Made by a program: the position numbers and the translations under genes. A stretch of 64,000 nt of DNA from Colwellia sp. 75C3 (GTDB lineage: Bacteria; Pseudomonadota; Gammaproteobacteria; Enterobacterales; Alteromonadaceae), in the NCBI RefSeq assembly GCF_002836255.1, contig NZ_PJAU01000031.1, forward strand, positions 62,001 through 126,000, in the 5' to 3' direction. This document shows, in pieces, positions 8,641-17,419 of this stretch (position 1 is the stretch's first letter; each line of letters opens with the position of its first letter). The notes under the pieces were generated by a model, which worked only from the letters and a program-made list of their open reading frames with translations, made no database searches and was not told where the DNA came from.

Positions 8641-9240
8641 TTAAGCCTGTTTAGAGGAAATTTTTGATAGAGTTGCAGTCGGCTTATCTAACAAATTATT
8701 AAGGTGATTCTTAATGCTATCTTGCTTCGCTGCTGATACTTGAACGGCCTGTGCCAAGCGTTGTTTAATTTCAGTTAAACGAATAGGAGATACATTACTT
8801 TTTTCGTTAACTATAACAACCCTTTCAGTGCTTTTTTCTGGAGTCGTTTTTATTACTGTTTTTTGTTCGACGTCCTTAGTCTTTTTATCTCCATCATTTT
8901 TCTCATTGAGAAGCTCTAAACAATTGGTAAAGTTGTTTCGCACCATGATGGCTTCAGTTAAGCATAGAGAGTTGATGGCACTAATCAGATTATTTTGCTC
9001 AAGTAATAACTGGGCATTTATCTTAATCGAAGGTTTTTCACTACTCAGTTTTTTGCTTCCTGCATCGGCGGAAGGTAATAAAAGACCATAAGTTCGTCGA
9101 TTGGCTAATAAGTCGCTGGTACTGATGCTGAGTAATTCAATCATCAGCTTTAAGTTGGTACAAACTATTCCAAACTCTTGTTCCGTGTAATTGCTAACAA
9201 GTTTTAGTAATTTTTTTTGATTCGATAATAGGTTAAACAT
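8641..9240 (-). CDS. Uncharacterised 199-residue soluble protein
   Basis: I do not recognise this protein. It has no signal peptide or membrane helix. Residues 1-110 look all-helical and rich in Leu, Asn and Glu; residues about 112-150 are a charged linker rich in Lys, Glu and Thr; the C-terminal 50 residues again look helical (LTEIKQRLAQAVQVSAAKQDSIKNHLNNLLDK). It lies 60 bases downstream of the membrane binding-protein/OmpA fusion on the same strand, so the two are probably one operon. A cytoplasmic partner for the N-terminal domain of that fusion is a reasonable guess, not shown by sequence. Confidence 0.6.
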   Translation of the reverse strand: MFNLLSNQKKLLKLVSNYTEQEFGIVCTNLKLMIELLSISTSDLLANRRTYGLLLPSADAGSKKLSSEKPSIKINAQLLLEQNNLISAINSLCLTEAIMVRNNFTNCLELLNEKNDGDKKTKDVEQKTVIKTTPEKSTERVVIVNEKSNVSPIRLTEIKQRLAQAVQVSAAKQDSIKNHLNNLLDKPTATLSKISSKQA

Positions 9241-9300
9241 AATTTATCTCCCTTAATAAAGCTGATGTTCGAATAATAGCCCTTTAATATTGCAGAAATA

Positions 9301-11040
9301 TTAAAGCATCCAAACTTCTACACGGCGATTACGCTTTCGACCATCATCAGTATTGTTATTTGCTATGGGTAATGCTTCGCCCATACCTTCAACGGCCAAT
9401 ACTGGTATTCCTCGAGAGGTCAGTGCTAGCTCAACTGACTTTGCTCGCTTATAAGACAAGCTACTATTTTTTAGCTGTGCGCCAATACTGTCTGAGAAAC
9501 CCATCAGTACAATTCTACGGCTTTGGTGATCTTCCATAAAATCTACCAAACGCAACAAATCGCGTTTACCTTTGTTATCAAGATCTTTGGTTGCATAGTC
9601 AAATCTAAAGTTAAGTGAAAGGCGTTTAGCAGTACTGGCATAGTGCTGATATTTTTTTGGCGCGTCAGCTAAAGGATAAACCTGCTCTAATTTTATATTC
9701 TGCGAAATGAGGCCTGCTTGTGAAACCACCTGCTGTCCTTGCGTTGAAAGCGCATATTGTGCAAAGTCTTTTACCAAGTTCGAGGCAGAAGTTGGTGTAT
9801 AAAAGTATAGTCGTCTTGATAGCGCGTAATCTTCTGTTCCTACGGTAAAGCGGGTTGGGAAAATAGCACTTGTACCTTTACTGGCAGAAATAGCGATGGC
9901 TTTATTATGCGACACATAGTTTAAGCCAATAAAGCCAATTGCCGCTTCATTCTGTGATACTAGGGTAGATAACTCAGAGCTTGATTCAAATCGCTTAGCT
10001 TGTTGAGACAATTTTTTACCATGTTTTTTCAATACTAGGTTTTTAAAGGTATCCCAAGTGCCAGAATGTTGGTCTCTGGCATACAGTTCTATAGGCAATG
10101 AAGCACCGCCAATCTGGGACCAGTTGTTGATTTCACCTGAGAATATTTTAGCCAGGGTCTTACTTGAGAGTTGTTTAACCGAATTATTCTGGTTAACAAT
10201 AACGGCCAAACCATCTAAACCAATAATATGCTCGTTACCGAGTTTATTTAAATGGCCAGAAGTATTACTTAATTGCTTAACTTCACTGGCTTTTATTCTG
10301 CGTGAAGACATGCCTATATCGGCGGTCTTATTTTTTAGTGCAGAAAATGCTGTACTAGAGCCATGTGATTTTAATTCAATAGCATAATTTTTATCAGCAA
10401 CGCTGTAGTGTAATACTCGTTCTAATGGGGTATTACGTGTCCAAGTGAAGTTGTTAATGTTTTGCTTTTTCAAGAAACCTTCTAGCAATAAAGGTGCTAG
10501 TTTCTCGCCAATAGTATTAGAGCCATGCAAGCGAAATACTGTTTCACTTTCAGATTTAACTATCGTTTTTATTGTAGTGTTTGCTGATGGTAACGGTTGC
10601 AGGGGATTTCTAGCCGTTGAACTTTTAACTGTATTATTTATGCTGGTATCTATAGTTGCATTAGTTACTTGTGCCTGTGAAGGCGAATTGAACGATTGCA
10701 GTGTGTTGCTATACCAAAAAATACTTGCTGCGACTATCAGTAAAGTTAACGTTAACAATACTTTTAACGGGCGCTTGTTCGACGTTATTACTTCCGCTTC
10801 AATACGCTTTGATGGGCGCTCATCTATGGCGGTTAACCATGAAGTAATCTGGCTAATATCTTGGTGTGCAAGTAGCGTTAATTCACTTATCACCAATAGA
10901 CGGTAATCTTCTTCTAGCAGCATTTTTTCCGTCGATATTTCAATATCAAACTCGTTTTGTGCAATACGGGCTAATTGAGCCAGTTTTGTCATAAGAGGTT
11001 GGTTGTTTGCTTGCCATGAGCCTGAAAAAATAATTTCCAT
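9301..11040 (-). CDS. Inner-membrane protein with PstS-like binding domain fused to OmpA-like domain
   Basis: 579 residues in four parts: a cytoplasmic region (1-90), one membrane helix (about 93-112, LTLTLLIVAASIFWYS), a phosphate-binding-protein-like domain (about 170-440, beginning FRLHGSNTIGEKLAPLLLEGF and containing KIFSGEINNWSQIG and ARDQHSGTWDTF), and a C-terminal OmpA/MotB domain (about 470-579, LVDFMEDHQSRRIVLMGFSDSIG and NRRVEVWML) of the kind that binds peptidoglycan. It could tie ligand sensing to the cell wall. The S-G-T-W motif resembles phosphate contacts of PstS, but the ligand is not certain. No pst genes are nearby. The downstream 199-residue gene is likely its operon partner. 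Confidence 0.82.
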   Translation of the reverse strand: MEIIFSGSWQANNQPLMTKLAQLARIAQNEFDIEISTEKMLLEEDYRLLVISELTLLAHQDISQITSWLTAIDERPSKRIEAEVITSNKRPLKVLLTLTLLIVAASIFWYSNTLQSFNSPSQAQVTNATIDTSINNTVKSSTARNPLQPLPSANTTIKTIVKSESETVFRLHGSNTIGEKLAPLLLEGFLKKQNINNFTWTRNTPLERVLHYSVADKNYAIELKSHGSSTAFSALKNKTADIGMSSRRIKASEVKQLSNTSGHLNKLGNEHIIGLDGLAVIVNQNNSVKQLSSKTLAKIFSGEINNWSQIGGASLPIELYARDQHSGTWDTFKNLVLKKHGKKLSQQAKRFESSSELSTLVSQNEAAIGFIGLNYVSHNKAIAISASKGTSAIFPTRFTVGTEDYALSRRLYFYTPTSASNLVKDFAQYALSTQGQQVVSQAGLISQNIKLEQVYPLADAPKKYQHYASTAKRLSLNFRFDYATKDLDNKGKRDLLRLVDFMEDHQSRRIVLMGFSDSIGAQLKNSSLSYKRAKSVELALTSRGIPVLAVEGMGEALPIANNNTDDGRKRNRRVEVWML

Positions 11041-11322
11041 TTAGGCTATCTCCAAGGTTAAAAATATTTTTAGTAAGTTTAATCAGTGAAGGTTACATTT
11101 TTATGACGATTATCATTACTTTTTGACAGGCTATATATTAAAAAAACGTTTTGTTTCAACTAGAAAAGAGTTGATGCGATAGGATTTTAGCGAGATGTAG
11201 CGCTAATTAAGTACGTGTATTTACATTACATACTGTTGCAGTTTTAATTGAATGTATTTATATACTTAATTGCATAATTAGGTCAGTATTAAAGCGTTAA
11301 TACACCTTTCTAGGATTGAATA

Positions 11323-11889
11323 ATGAAGAAAAATATTAGTTTAGCTTTGGCTCTTTTTAGCAGCTTAATTGTTAGTGCTTGTGTGACCGTACCACAAGAG
11401 CCGCACATGAATAAAAACCAATTAGCCATATCAAGCGTTCGTGATATTCCGATCTCTTATTCACAAGGTAGCCAGTTTTCCTTGGCGCCTAAATATGTAA
11501 AAGAAACATCATTAAAGGCTGAACAAACTCAAGCAGTATATAAGCTTTATGCTGACGCCATTGTTGCTGATCTAAATAGTCACGGATTTAAAAATACAGA
11601 GGAAACGAAAAGCGCGGCTTTTCATGTTGGTTTTGGTATTGCCTTAGCGAGTGATGTATCCGATACAAAGATTAATGAAGAATTTGGTATTACTCCTGGG
11701 CTGCCGAGTAATGATGCGTTGAAAAAAGGTAGCTTCTTAATTTACATTGAAGATGCGAGCACAGGAAAAAGAGTTTGGCGTGGCGCCGCACAAGGCTTTG
11801 CTCATGAAGATAATAATGAAGCGCAAAGAGTGCAACGTACGGCATCAATAGTTAGTCGTGTTATGAAGCAATTTTATACTACAAATTAA
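11323..11889 (+). CDS. Lipoprotein, DUF4136-like
   Basis: 188 residues. The N-terminus MKKNISLALALFSSLIVSACV ends in a lipobox with the cysteine at residue 20, so the mature protein should be lipid-anchored in the envelope. The body has a pattern I associate with DUF4136 lipoproteins: an early FSLAPKYV strand, a middle helix with IVADLNSHGFK, a 'DxHVGFGIAL' type strand and the ending GKRVWRGAAQGFA followed by a helix. No enzymatic motif is seen. A start at 11323 is supported by TAGGA about eight bases upstream. The role is unknown. Confidence 0.65.
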   Translation: MKKNISLALALFSSLIVSACVTVPQEPHMNKNQLAISSVRDIPISYSQGSQFSLAPKYVKETSLKAEQTQAVYKLYADAIVADLNSHGFKNTEETKSAAFHVGFGIALASDVSDTKINEEFGITPGLPSNDALKKGSFLIYIEDASTGKRVWRGAAQGFAHEDNNEAQRVQRTASIVSRVMKQFYTTN

Positions 11890-11972
11890 TACAGGAAAGT
11901 ATCAAATTGATACTGTTGACACTGTCTTAATTTGTTTTACTAATGTTAGGTATTTAATAAGAGGAATTACAA

Positions 11973-12476
11973 ATGAAGCAATCTATTTATATAGTGACAC
12001 TATTCGTCTCAACGTTATTGCTGACACCTAGTGCCTTTGCAGCAAGCAGTGAAGTGACTTGGACTGATTATAAAAGTTACCGAGATATCGATGAAGGTAA
12101 CAACGGACGTAAGCAATTTAGAGAGCGAACGTTTAATAATTTTGAAAAACACTTTGCTAAACTTGCAGCTACATTACCAGCAGATCAAATATTAAAAATT
12201 GATGTGACTGATGTTGACCTAGCGGGCGATACAAATGCTGCAGGTATTCATCGTACTCGAATTATCAAAAATATATATTCACCTCGAATGAATTTTTCGT
12301 ACCAGTTACTTGCTGCTGATGGCACGGTAATTCAATCAGATGATGTAGTGGTCAAAGATTTGAGCTTTATGTCGAGTAACAGCTTAAAGTATCGTAATAA
12401 GCCGTTAGGCTATGAGAAAAAAATGCTCGATGATTGGTTTGCAAAAACCTTTAAAGAGATGATCATTAGTAAGTAA
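11973..12476 (+). CDS. Secreted DUF3016-like protein
   Basis: 167 residues with a signal peptide (MKQSIYIVTLFVSTLLLTPSAFA). The mature part shows the DUF3016 pattern: VTWTDYKSYRDI, FEKHFAKLAATLPADQILKIDVTDVDLAGDTN, a basic strand RTRIIKNIYSPRMNFSYQL and a C-terminal helix YEKKMLDDWFAKTF. It is presumably periplasmic. It follows the DUF4136-like lipoprotein by 83 bases in the same direction, has GAGGAAT before the start and is closed by an intrinsic terminator. Function is not known for the family. Confidence 0.7.
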   Translation: MKQSIYIVTLFVSTLLLTPSAFAASSEVTWTDYKSYRDIDEGNNGRKQFRERTFNNFEKHFAKLAATLPADQILKIDVTDVDLAGDTNAAGIHRTRIIKNIYSPRMNFSYQLLAADGTVIQSDDVVVKDLSFMSSNSLKYRNKPLGYEKKMLDDWFAKTFKEMIISK

Positions 12477-12497
12477 GGTCACTCGTTAAAAATGTAT

Positions 12498-12522
12498 AAA
12501 AGTCACTGAGGTGACTTTTTTT
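12498..12522 (+). terminator. Rho-independent terminator
   Basis: AAAAGTCAC (12498-12506), loop TGAG, GTGACTTTT (12511-12519) and a seven-T run. It lies 22 bases after the DUF3016-like gene. Confidence 0.88.
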
Positions 12523-12606
12523 ATGCCCAAAATTTGTATTTTCCCGTTCGAATTTAAGCTACTATCTTTGCTAAGTTACTTTACGTTATAGCAAGGAAAA
12601 TGCGCA

Positions 12607-14271
12607 ATGACGCTAGCTCCATACTCTATTTTATTTACTCGTTTCTCTGTTGCCTTAATTATTATCCTCTCTTTGATTCTTATCAGCCCAAGTGCGTTTA
12701 GCGCAACGTCAGCTAACAGCGGCAATGAAGTTTCGATTAAAGATATGCTCGATAGCAAGGAAAAATCGCAGCACAGTGTTGAACCGTCTGATTACTCTGA
12801 TGAGTATAATGTCCCGCTGGATGATTATGAACGAGGCCAACCTCGCAGCACCATTGCCGGATATTTACGTGCCATGCGTTTAGGTGATTTAGCCTTAGCC
12901 ACTAATTATTTAGATTACCGTAATCTTTCAGAAAAAACACTGAGTGTTGGTAAAGAAGAGCTAGCTCGGCAATTAGGGGTAGTACTCAATCGTACTCTTT
13001 GGATTGATCTAAATAGTATCAGTACCTTAAAGGAAGGACGTAAAAATGACAATCTTCCCTCGTATAGAGATCTCATTGGGCAGGTTGATTACCAAGGTAA
13101 TAATCTAGAACTTTTATTACAGCGTATTCCACGAGCGGAAGATAAAGTTAAAATCTGGAAAATATCCAATGCTACGGTTGAGAAAATCCCCCGTTTATTT
13201 AAACGTTATTCATATTCCCCCTTAGGTGAATTATTAGCTAAAAAATTACCAGCGGTAGATTTATTTGGTGTCATGTTATGGCAGTGGATATATTTCACTT
13301 TAATGATGCTCATTTATTATTTCATCGCGAAAGTCTTCACTTGGTTGGCTGCTTTTGCGATAAACCGAATTTACACAAAAGTCTCAAATGACAGTTTAAA
13401 ATTTATTAAAGAGCCCGTTGCACTCTTACTTGCCGTGGTTCTGGCTCGAAACTTTCATGATGAAGCTAATATAACCATTGCAGTTAAAGCGGTAACTGAA
13501 GGAAGTACTCTACTTATTATTGCTTGGTGCTGGGTATGTTTTCGCTTTATTGATCTAATGAAAACATTTTTTTCAGAAAAATTTATCGCTCAAGATAAAC
13601 CTTTAGCAATATACTTGCTGAGACCTGCTGGCACTGTAATAAAGATAATTATATTTAGTATTGCCTCGTTAAACTGGTTAGAAAATATTGGTTTTAATGC
13701 CTCAACTTTGTTAGCTGGTTTAGGTATTGGTGGTTTAGCTATTGCTTTGGCTGCTCAGAAAACGGTAGAAAATATTATTGGTGCTATCACGTTATACACA
13801 TCTGCCCCCATTAAAATTGGTAACTTTTGTCGTTTTGGTAATAGTTTTGGCGTGGTAGAAGAGATAGGGTTGCGAGCAACGCGCATTCGTACTTTAGACC
13901 GAAGTGTTATTTATGTGGCTAATGCGAAATTTATTGATATGAATATCGAAAACTATTCAGAACGTGAAAAAATTGCTTTTAGACCTAAGATATTTTTAGC
14001 GCCCAATACACCTAAAGAAAACCTGGATGCGCTACTTCTCGCGATTAGGTCTATGTTGAGTACTACTGATAACCTGGGTGAAGCGCCACTTAGAACACAC
14101 TTTAAAGCTTATACCATCTATGGCTTAGAATTGGATATTTTAGCTTATGTTAAAACGACAGATTTTGATGTGTATTTAGATGAAATCAACCAACTCAATC
14201 TGAATATTTTAGCGCTGTTGAGCGAACACAACTGTAAAGTGCAAGTCATGTCAGAGAGAGTTGTTGAATAG
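12607..14271 (+). CDS. Mechanosensitive ion channel, MscS family, with long periplasmic N-terminus
   Basis: 554 residues. A signal peptide or first helix (RFSVALIIILSLILISPSAFS) precedes about 180 periplasmic residues, then membrane helices near 215-245, 265-285, 295-320 and 340-365. The pore helix and channel signature are LLAGLGIGGLAIALAAQKTVENIIGAITLYTSAPIKIG split across residues about 370-407, followed by the beta-domain with VEEIGLRATRIRTLDRSVIYVANAKF. It gates in response to membrane tension and protects against osmotic downshock. AAGGA precedes the ATG at a distance of ten bases. It stands alone after a terminator. Confidence 0.9.
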   Translation: MTLAPYSILFTRFSVALIIILSLILISPSAFSATSANSGNEVSIKDMLDSKEKSQHSVEPSDYSDEYNVPLDDYERGQPRSTIAGYLRAMRLGDLALATNYLDYRNLSEKTLSVGKEELARQLGVVLNRTLWIDLNSISTLKEGRKNDNLPSYRDLIGQVDYQGNNLELLLQRIPRAEDKVKIWKISNATVEKIPRLFKRYSYSPLGELLAKKLPAVDLFGVMLWQWIYFTLMMLIYYFIAKVFTWLAAFAINRIYTKVSNDSLKFIKEPVALLLAVVLARNFHDEANITIAVKAVTEGSTLLIIAWCWVCFRFIDLMKTFFSEKFIAQDKPLAIYLLRPAGTVIKIIIFSIASLNWLENIGFNASTLLAGLGIGGLAIALAAQKTVENIIGAITLYTSAPIKIGNFCRFGNSFGVVEEIGLRATRIRTLDRSVIYVANAKFIDMNIENYSEREKIAFRPKIFLAPNTPKENLDALLLAIRSMLSTTDNLGEAPLRTHFKAYTIYGLELDILAYVKTTDFDVYLDEINQLNLNILALLSEHNCKVQVMSERVVE

Positions 14272-14297
14272 TTAACGCTAAATAGAGCAGCGTTAAC
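14271..14297 (+). terminator. Possible terminator hairpin
   Basis: GTTAACGCT (14271-14279) pairs perfectly with AGCGTTAAC (14289-14297). It begins at the last base of the MscS stop codon. Only a mixed AT stretch follows, so termination is uncertain. Confidence 0.4.
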
Positions 14298-14330
14298 TGA
14301 GTTATTTATTAACTTTATTGAGTCATGTTA

Positions 14331-14633
14331 TTAATTATAACTTTGTTCAAAGTTAGCTAATACAGTGAAAAGTTGTTCTATCTTTTTAACTAACGTAATC
14401 AGCAGCGCTTGGTCGTTATTTTCTTGCCATTTCAACAGGTCATCGGCAACTTCTTCAACGTATGGCTGAAAAGTATCAGCTGAACTTGAAAATGCTGAAT
14501 CAGCAGTGAAAACTGCTTTGAAACTGGCTTTTTTCTTTTCACGTAAATCAGCTAAAGTTGCATCAGCCGTTAATGCTTTTTTTAAAATTATTGATATATT
14601 TTCAATTAGTTGTTGTTCGATAGCTTTAGTCAT
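14331..14633 (-). CDS. Uncharacterised 100-residue protein downstream of epmB
   Basis: I do not recognise this protein. It looks soluble and all-helical (IEQQLIENISIILKKALTADATLADLREKKKASFK, ending KKIEQLFTVLANFEQSYN), with no signal peptide and no cysteine. It lies 66 bases after epmB on the same strand and may share its transcript. A function connected to EF-P is not shown by any motif. Confidence 0.6.
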   Translation of the reverse strand: MTKAIEQQLIENISIILKKALTADATLADLREKKKASFKAVFTADSAFSSSADTFQPYVEEVADDLLKWQENNDQALLITLVKKIEQLFTVLANFEQSYN

Positions 14634-14699
14634 AATACTTCTTACTATTAGTTATAGGGCACAGTTATTGGGCACAGTTATAGGATTTGTTTTTGGTAA

Positions 14700-15740
14700 T
14701 TATGCCAGATTGATTGGCGTTTTGTTAGCTTGTCCGGCAATTTCTCGTACCAATTTAGGCATTAAAAATCCCGGCAAGCTCGCTAACATGTCTTTAAAAA
14801 TAGCTACCGCATCTGTCTCTTTAACGTCGAAATGCGCTGCGCCTTGAACCGCATCGAAAAGGTGTAAGTAGTAGGGTTGAATACCCGCATCAAATAGTGA
14901 CTCACTCAAGTTAATTAATACCTCAGCATCATCATTTATGCCACGCAATAGCACACTTTGATTAAACAGTGGTATACGTGCTGCTCGAAGCGGTTCAAGC
15001 GCTTCAATTAACTCATCATTAATTTCATTAGGATGATTGATATGTAATACCATAGTAGCTTTTAAACGCGAATTTTTTAAAAGTTTGACCAGTTTATTTG
15101 TGATCCTGTTAGGTATCACCACGGGTAAACGGCTATGAATACGCAAGCGCGATACATGGGGAATTTTCTCTATCTGCTCAATTAACCATGCCAAGTGATC
15201 GTCGCTGGCCATTAACGGATCGCCACCACTAAAAATAACCTCACTTATTTCATCATGAGCCGCAATATAATCAAGAGCACTTTGCCAGCGCTGTTTATTC
15301 GGACTGTTATCTTGATAAGGAAAATGACGGCGAAAACAATAACGACAATTAACCGCACACGCCGATTTAACAATCATCAGTACGCGGTTTTTGTATTTAT
15401 GCAGCAAACCTTCAGCAACGGTATCATGCTCGTTTAATGGATCGGCAGAATACCCCTCAGTGAGTAAAAACTCACTCGAGAGTGGCATTACTTGCTTAAG
15501 CAAAGGATCGTCAAAATCGCCTTTTTTCATACGTTTAATAAATGAAAGTGGCACGCGAACGGGAAATAATTGACGGGCCTTGAAATGCTGTAAATATTCC
15601 GTAGGGTCAATATTAAGTCGTGTTAAGAGTTGTTCTGGTTCGGTCACAACGTCACGTAAATCTTTTTGCCATGATTTTTCATCACAAAGATGCAAATCAT
15701 GATCAATTTGGGTTATTATCTGCGGCAATTCTAATTTCAA
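14700..15740 (-). CDS. epmB: EF-P beta-lysylation enzyme EpmB (lysine 2,3-aminomutase-like)
   Basis: 346 residues. The radical-SAM cluster motif is CAVNCRYC near residues 130-137, preceded by KYKNRVLMIVKSA and followed by FRRHFPY. The glycine-rich SAM-binding stretch is EVIFSGGDPLMASD. The protein converts alpha-lysine to beta-lysine for attachment to elongation factor P. It is divergent from efp with 98 bases between them, the classical arrangement that supports the specific name. Length is normal for EpmB and shorter than catabolic aminomutases, which have an extra C-terminal region. epmA is not in this window. Confidence 0.93.
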   Translation of the reverse strand: MKLELPQIITQIDHDLHLCDEKSWQKDLRDVVTEPEQLLTRLNIDPTEYLQHFKARQLFPVRVPLSFIKRMKKGDFDDPLLKQVMPLSSEFLLTEGYSADPLNEHDTVAEGLLHKYKNRVLMIVKSACAVNCRYCFRRHFPYQDNSPNKQRWQSALDYIAAHDEISEVIFSGGDPLMASDDHLAWLIEQIEKIPHVSRLRIHSRLPVVIPNRITNKLVKLLKNSRLKATMVLHINHPNEINDELIEALEPLRAARIPLFNQSVLLRGINDDAEVLINLSESLFDAGIQPYYLHLFDAVQGAAHFDVKETDAVAIFKDMLASLPGFLMPKLVREIAGQANKTPINLA

Positions 15741-15838
15741 TTGAACATCTCTTGCTAGCTACTTCGACCATTATAACGGTTAAAGGTTAGCGAAGATCAA
15801 ATAAATAACTAAGTAATCAATAAAAGAGCACTCTTACT

Positions 15839-16414
15839 ATGGCTAATTTCAGTACCAACCAGTTCAAAGCTGGACTTAAAATCATGCTTGATGGCGAACC
15901 TTGTAATATTCTTGAGAATGAATTGGTTAAGCCAGGTAAAGGCCAAGCCTTTAGCCGCGTTAAAATACGTAAACTTGTTTCAGGTAAAGTCTTAGAAAAA
16001 ACCTTTAAATCAGGTGAGTCTGTTGAAGGTGCTGACGTAATGGAAGTTGAATTAGCTTATTTATACGCTGATGGCGAGTTCTGGCACTTTATGAACAACG
16101 AGACTTTTGAGCAAATCGGCGCAGAAGAAAAAGCCTTAGGCGAGACTGTTAAGTGGTTAGTTGAAGGTGATATTTGTACTATTACTTTATGGAATGGTAC
16201 GCCTATTACGGTAACGCCGGGAAACTTTGTTGATATTGATATCACAGAAACAGATCCAGGCTTAAAAGGTGATACCGCTGGTACTGGTGGCAAGCCGGCA
16301 ACATTAGCGACAGGCGCTGTTGTTCGTGTACCTTTATTTGTTCAAATAGGTGAAAAAGTTCGTATTGATACACGTTCTGGCGAATATGTTTCTCGTGCAA
16401 CAAAAGCATTATAA
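15839..16414 (+). CDS. efp: Elongation factor P
   Basis: 191 residues with the three-domain EF-P layout. Domain I begins [21 protein letters not shown] and carries the modified lysine at residue 34 in KPGKGQAF. Domain III ends [24 protein letters not shown] enters the ribosomal E site and relieves stalling at polyproline. The K34 tip together with the divergent epmB gene shows that this is the beta-lysylated type. An outer-membrane protein gene follows after 32 bases on the same strand. Confidence 0.97.
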   Translation: MANFSTNQFKAGLKIMLDGEPCNILENELVKPGKGQAFSRVKIRKLVSGKVLEKTFKSGESVEGADVMEVELAYLYADGEFWHFMNNETFEQIGAEEKALGETVKWLVEGDICTITLWNGTPITVTPGNFVDIDITETDPGLKGDTAGTGGKPATLATGAVVRVPLFVQIGEKVRIDTRSGEYVSRATKAL

Positions 16415-16446
16415 GCTAAATAATAAAATCAGCTAAAGGAATAGAG

Positions 16447-17133
16447 ATGTTTATTAACAAAGTGTTAATGTCAAAAGTAATGATAGTTAGTTGTGCTGTT
16501 GGCCTACTAACTAGCATGCTTAGTACTAATGCTAGTGCAAACTACACTAAGCGCAGTGATAAGTGGGAAGCGAGCTTTAAAGTATTGAATACTCAGTCCA
16601 CCAATATTGGTGGAGAGGATGAGTCTAATATTGCAATGAAAAGTGATTATGGCTGGGGTTTTACCCTTGGTTATAATGTGAACCCACATATTTTAGTTAA
16701 CTTTGATTTTTCATCAACGACGCCTAGTTATGCCGCTACTTTAGTTGATGCTGATGACGGTAGTACTTATCAAATAAATCACAAAATGGACGTGTTAGAA
16801 AGTCAATTTAATGTGGTTTATAGTGTTTTTGCTTCCCAATTTACGCCATATGTTCAAGCCGGTGTTGGTTGGAGTTTTGTGGATAGTAATATCGCCGATG
16901 GACCACCTAACTCATTCTGTTGGTATGATCCTTGGTGGGGATATGTGTGTGATGGTTATCAAAATACTTATAACGATGAACGCTTTTCTTATAATGTAGC
17001 GGTAGGTTTTCGTTACGAGTTAGATAATAGCCTTTTTTTCAGAGCTAGCTATAAGCAAGCATGGATTAATATGAGCCATTCAGAGGATGCGAGCATTGGC
17101 TCTTATAATCTGGAAGTAGGTTCTATATTTTAG
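16447..17133 (+). CDS. Outer-membrane beta-barrel protein (OmpW/OmpA-barrel-like)
   Basis: 228 residues, signal peptide cut near TNASAN. The mature part alternates amphipathic strands typical of an eight-strand barrel: WEASFKVLNTQ, GWGFTLGYNVNPHILVNFDF, ESQFNVVYSVFASQFTPYVQAGVGWSF, FSYNVAVGFRYEL and FFRASYKQAW, ending in a strand with terminal F. A loop near residues 150-175 is rich in Trp, Tyr and two Cys (FCWYDPWWGYVCDGYQ). AAAGGAAT precedes the ATG and a strong terminator follows. It may be a porin-like or structural protein; the ligand is unknown. Confidence 0.75.
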   Translation: MFINKVLMSKVMIVSCAVGLLTSMLSTNASANYTKRSDKWEASFKVLNTQSTNIGGEDESNIAMKSDYGWGFTLGYNVNPHILVNFDFSSTTPSYAATLVDADDGSTYQINHKMDVLESQFNVVYSVFASQFTPYVQAGVGWSFVDSNIADGPPNSFCWYDPWWGYVCDGYQNTYNDERFSYNVAVGFRYELDNSLFFRASYKQAWINMSHSEDASIGSYNLEVGSIF

Positions 17134-17221
17134 GCGTTATTTTTAGCTTCGATAACGATAGAATTACTTAAAGGTAACTTTAAGCGAATATCACTAATTA
17201 TTAGTAAATTATTTATTAAAT

Positions 17222-17259
17222 AAACCCAGCAAACAGCTTTACTGTTTACTGGGTTTTTT
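17222..17259 (+). terminator. Rho-independent terminator
   Basis: AAACCCAG/CTGGGTTT plus AAACAG/CTGTTT form a long stem with a CTTTA loop and a T6 tail. It closes the efp/outer-membrane protein unit. Confidence 0.9.
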
Positions 17260-17419
17260 ATTGTCTATTAAAATGCATTTGGTAGATGAAATAAATAAAT
17301 CACAAATTTGTCAGTTGGTTAATTCAGTTTAAATTACTGCTGGCTATACTTAAGTCACCTGCTCAGGTATATTCAATACTCAATTTTAACCTTGTTATTT
17401 TACTTTTTAAGTTGGTCGC

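Noticed and set aside
10445..10906. 153-residue plus-strand frame inside the binding-protein/OmpA gene
   Set aside because: The minus-strand gene has known domains across this stretch; the plus-strand product has no recognisable pattern.
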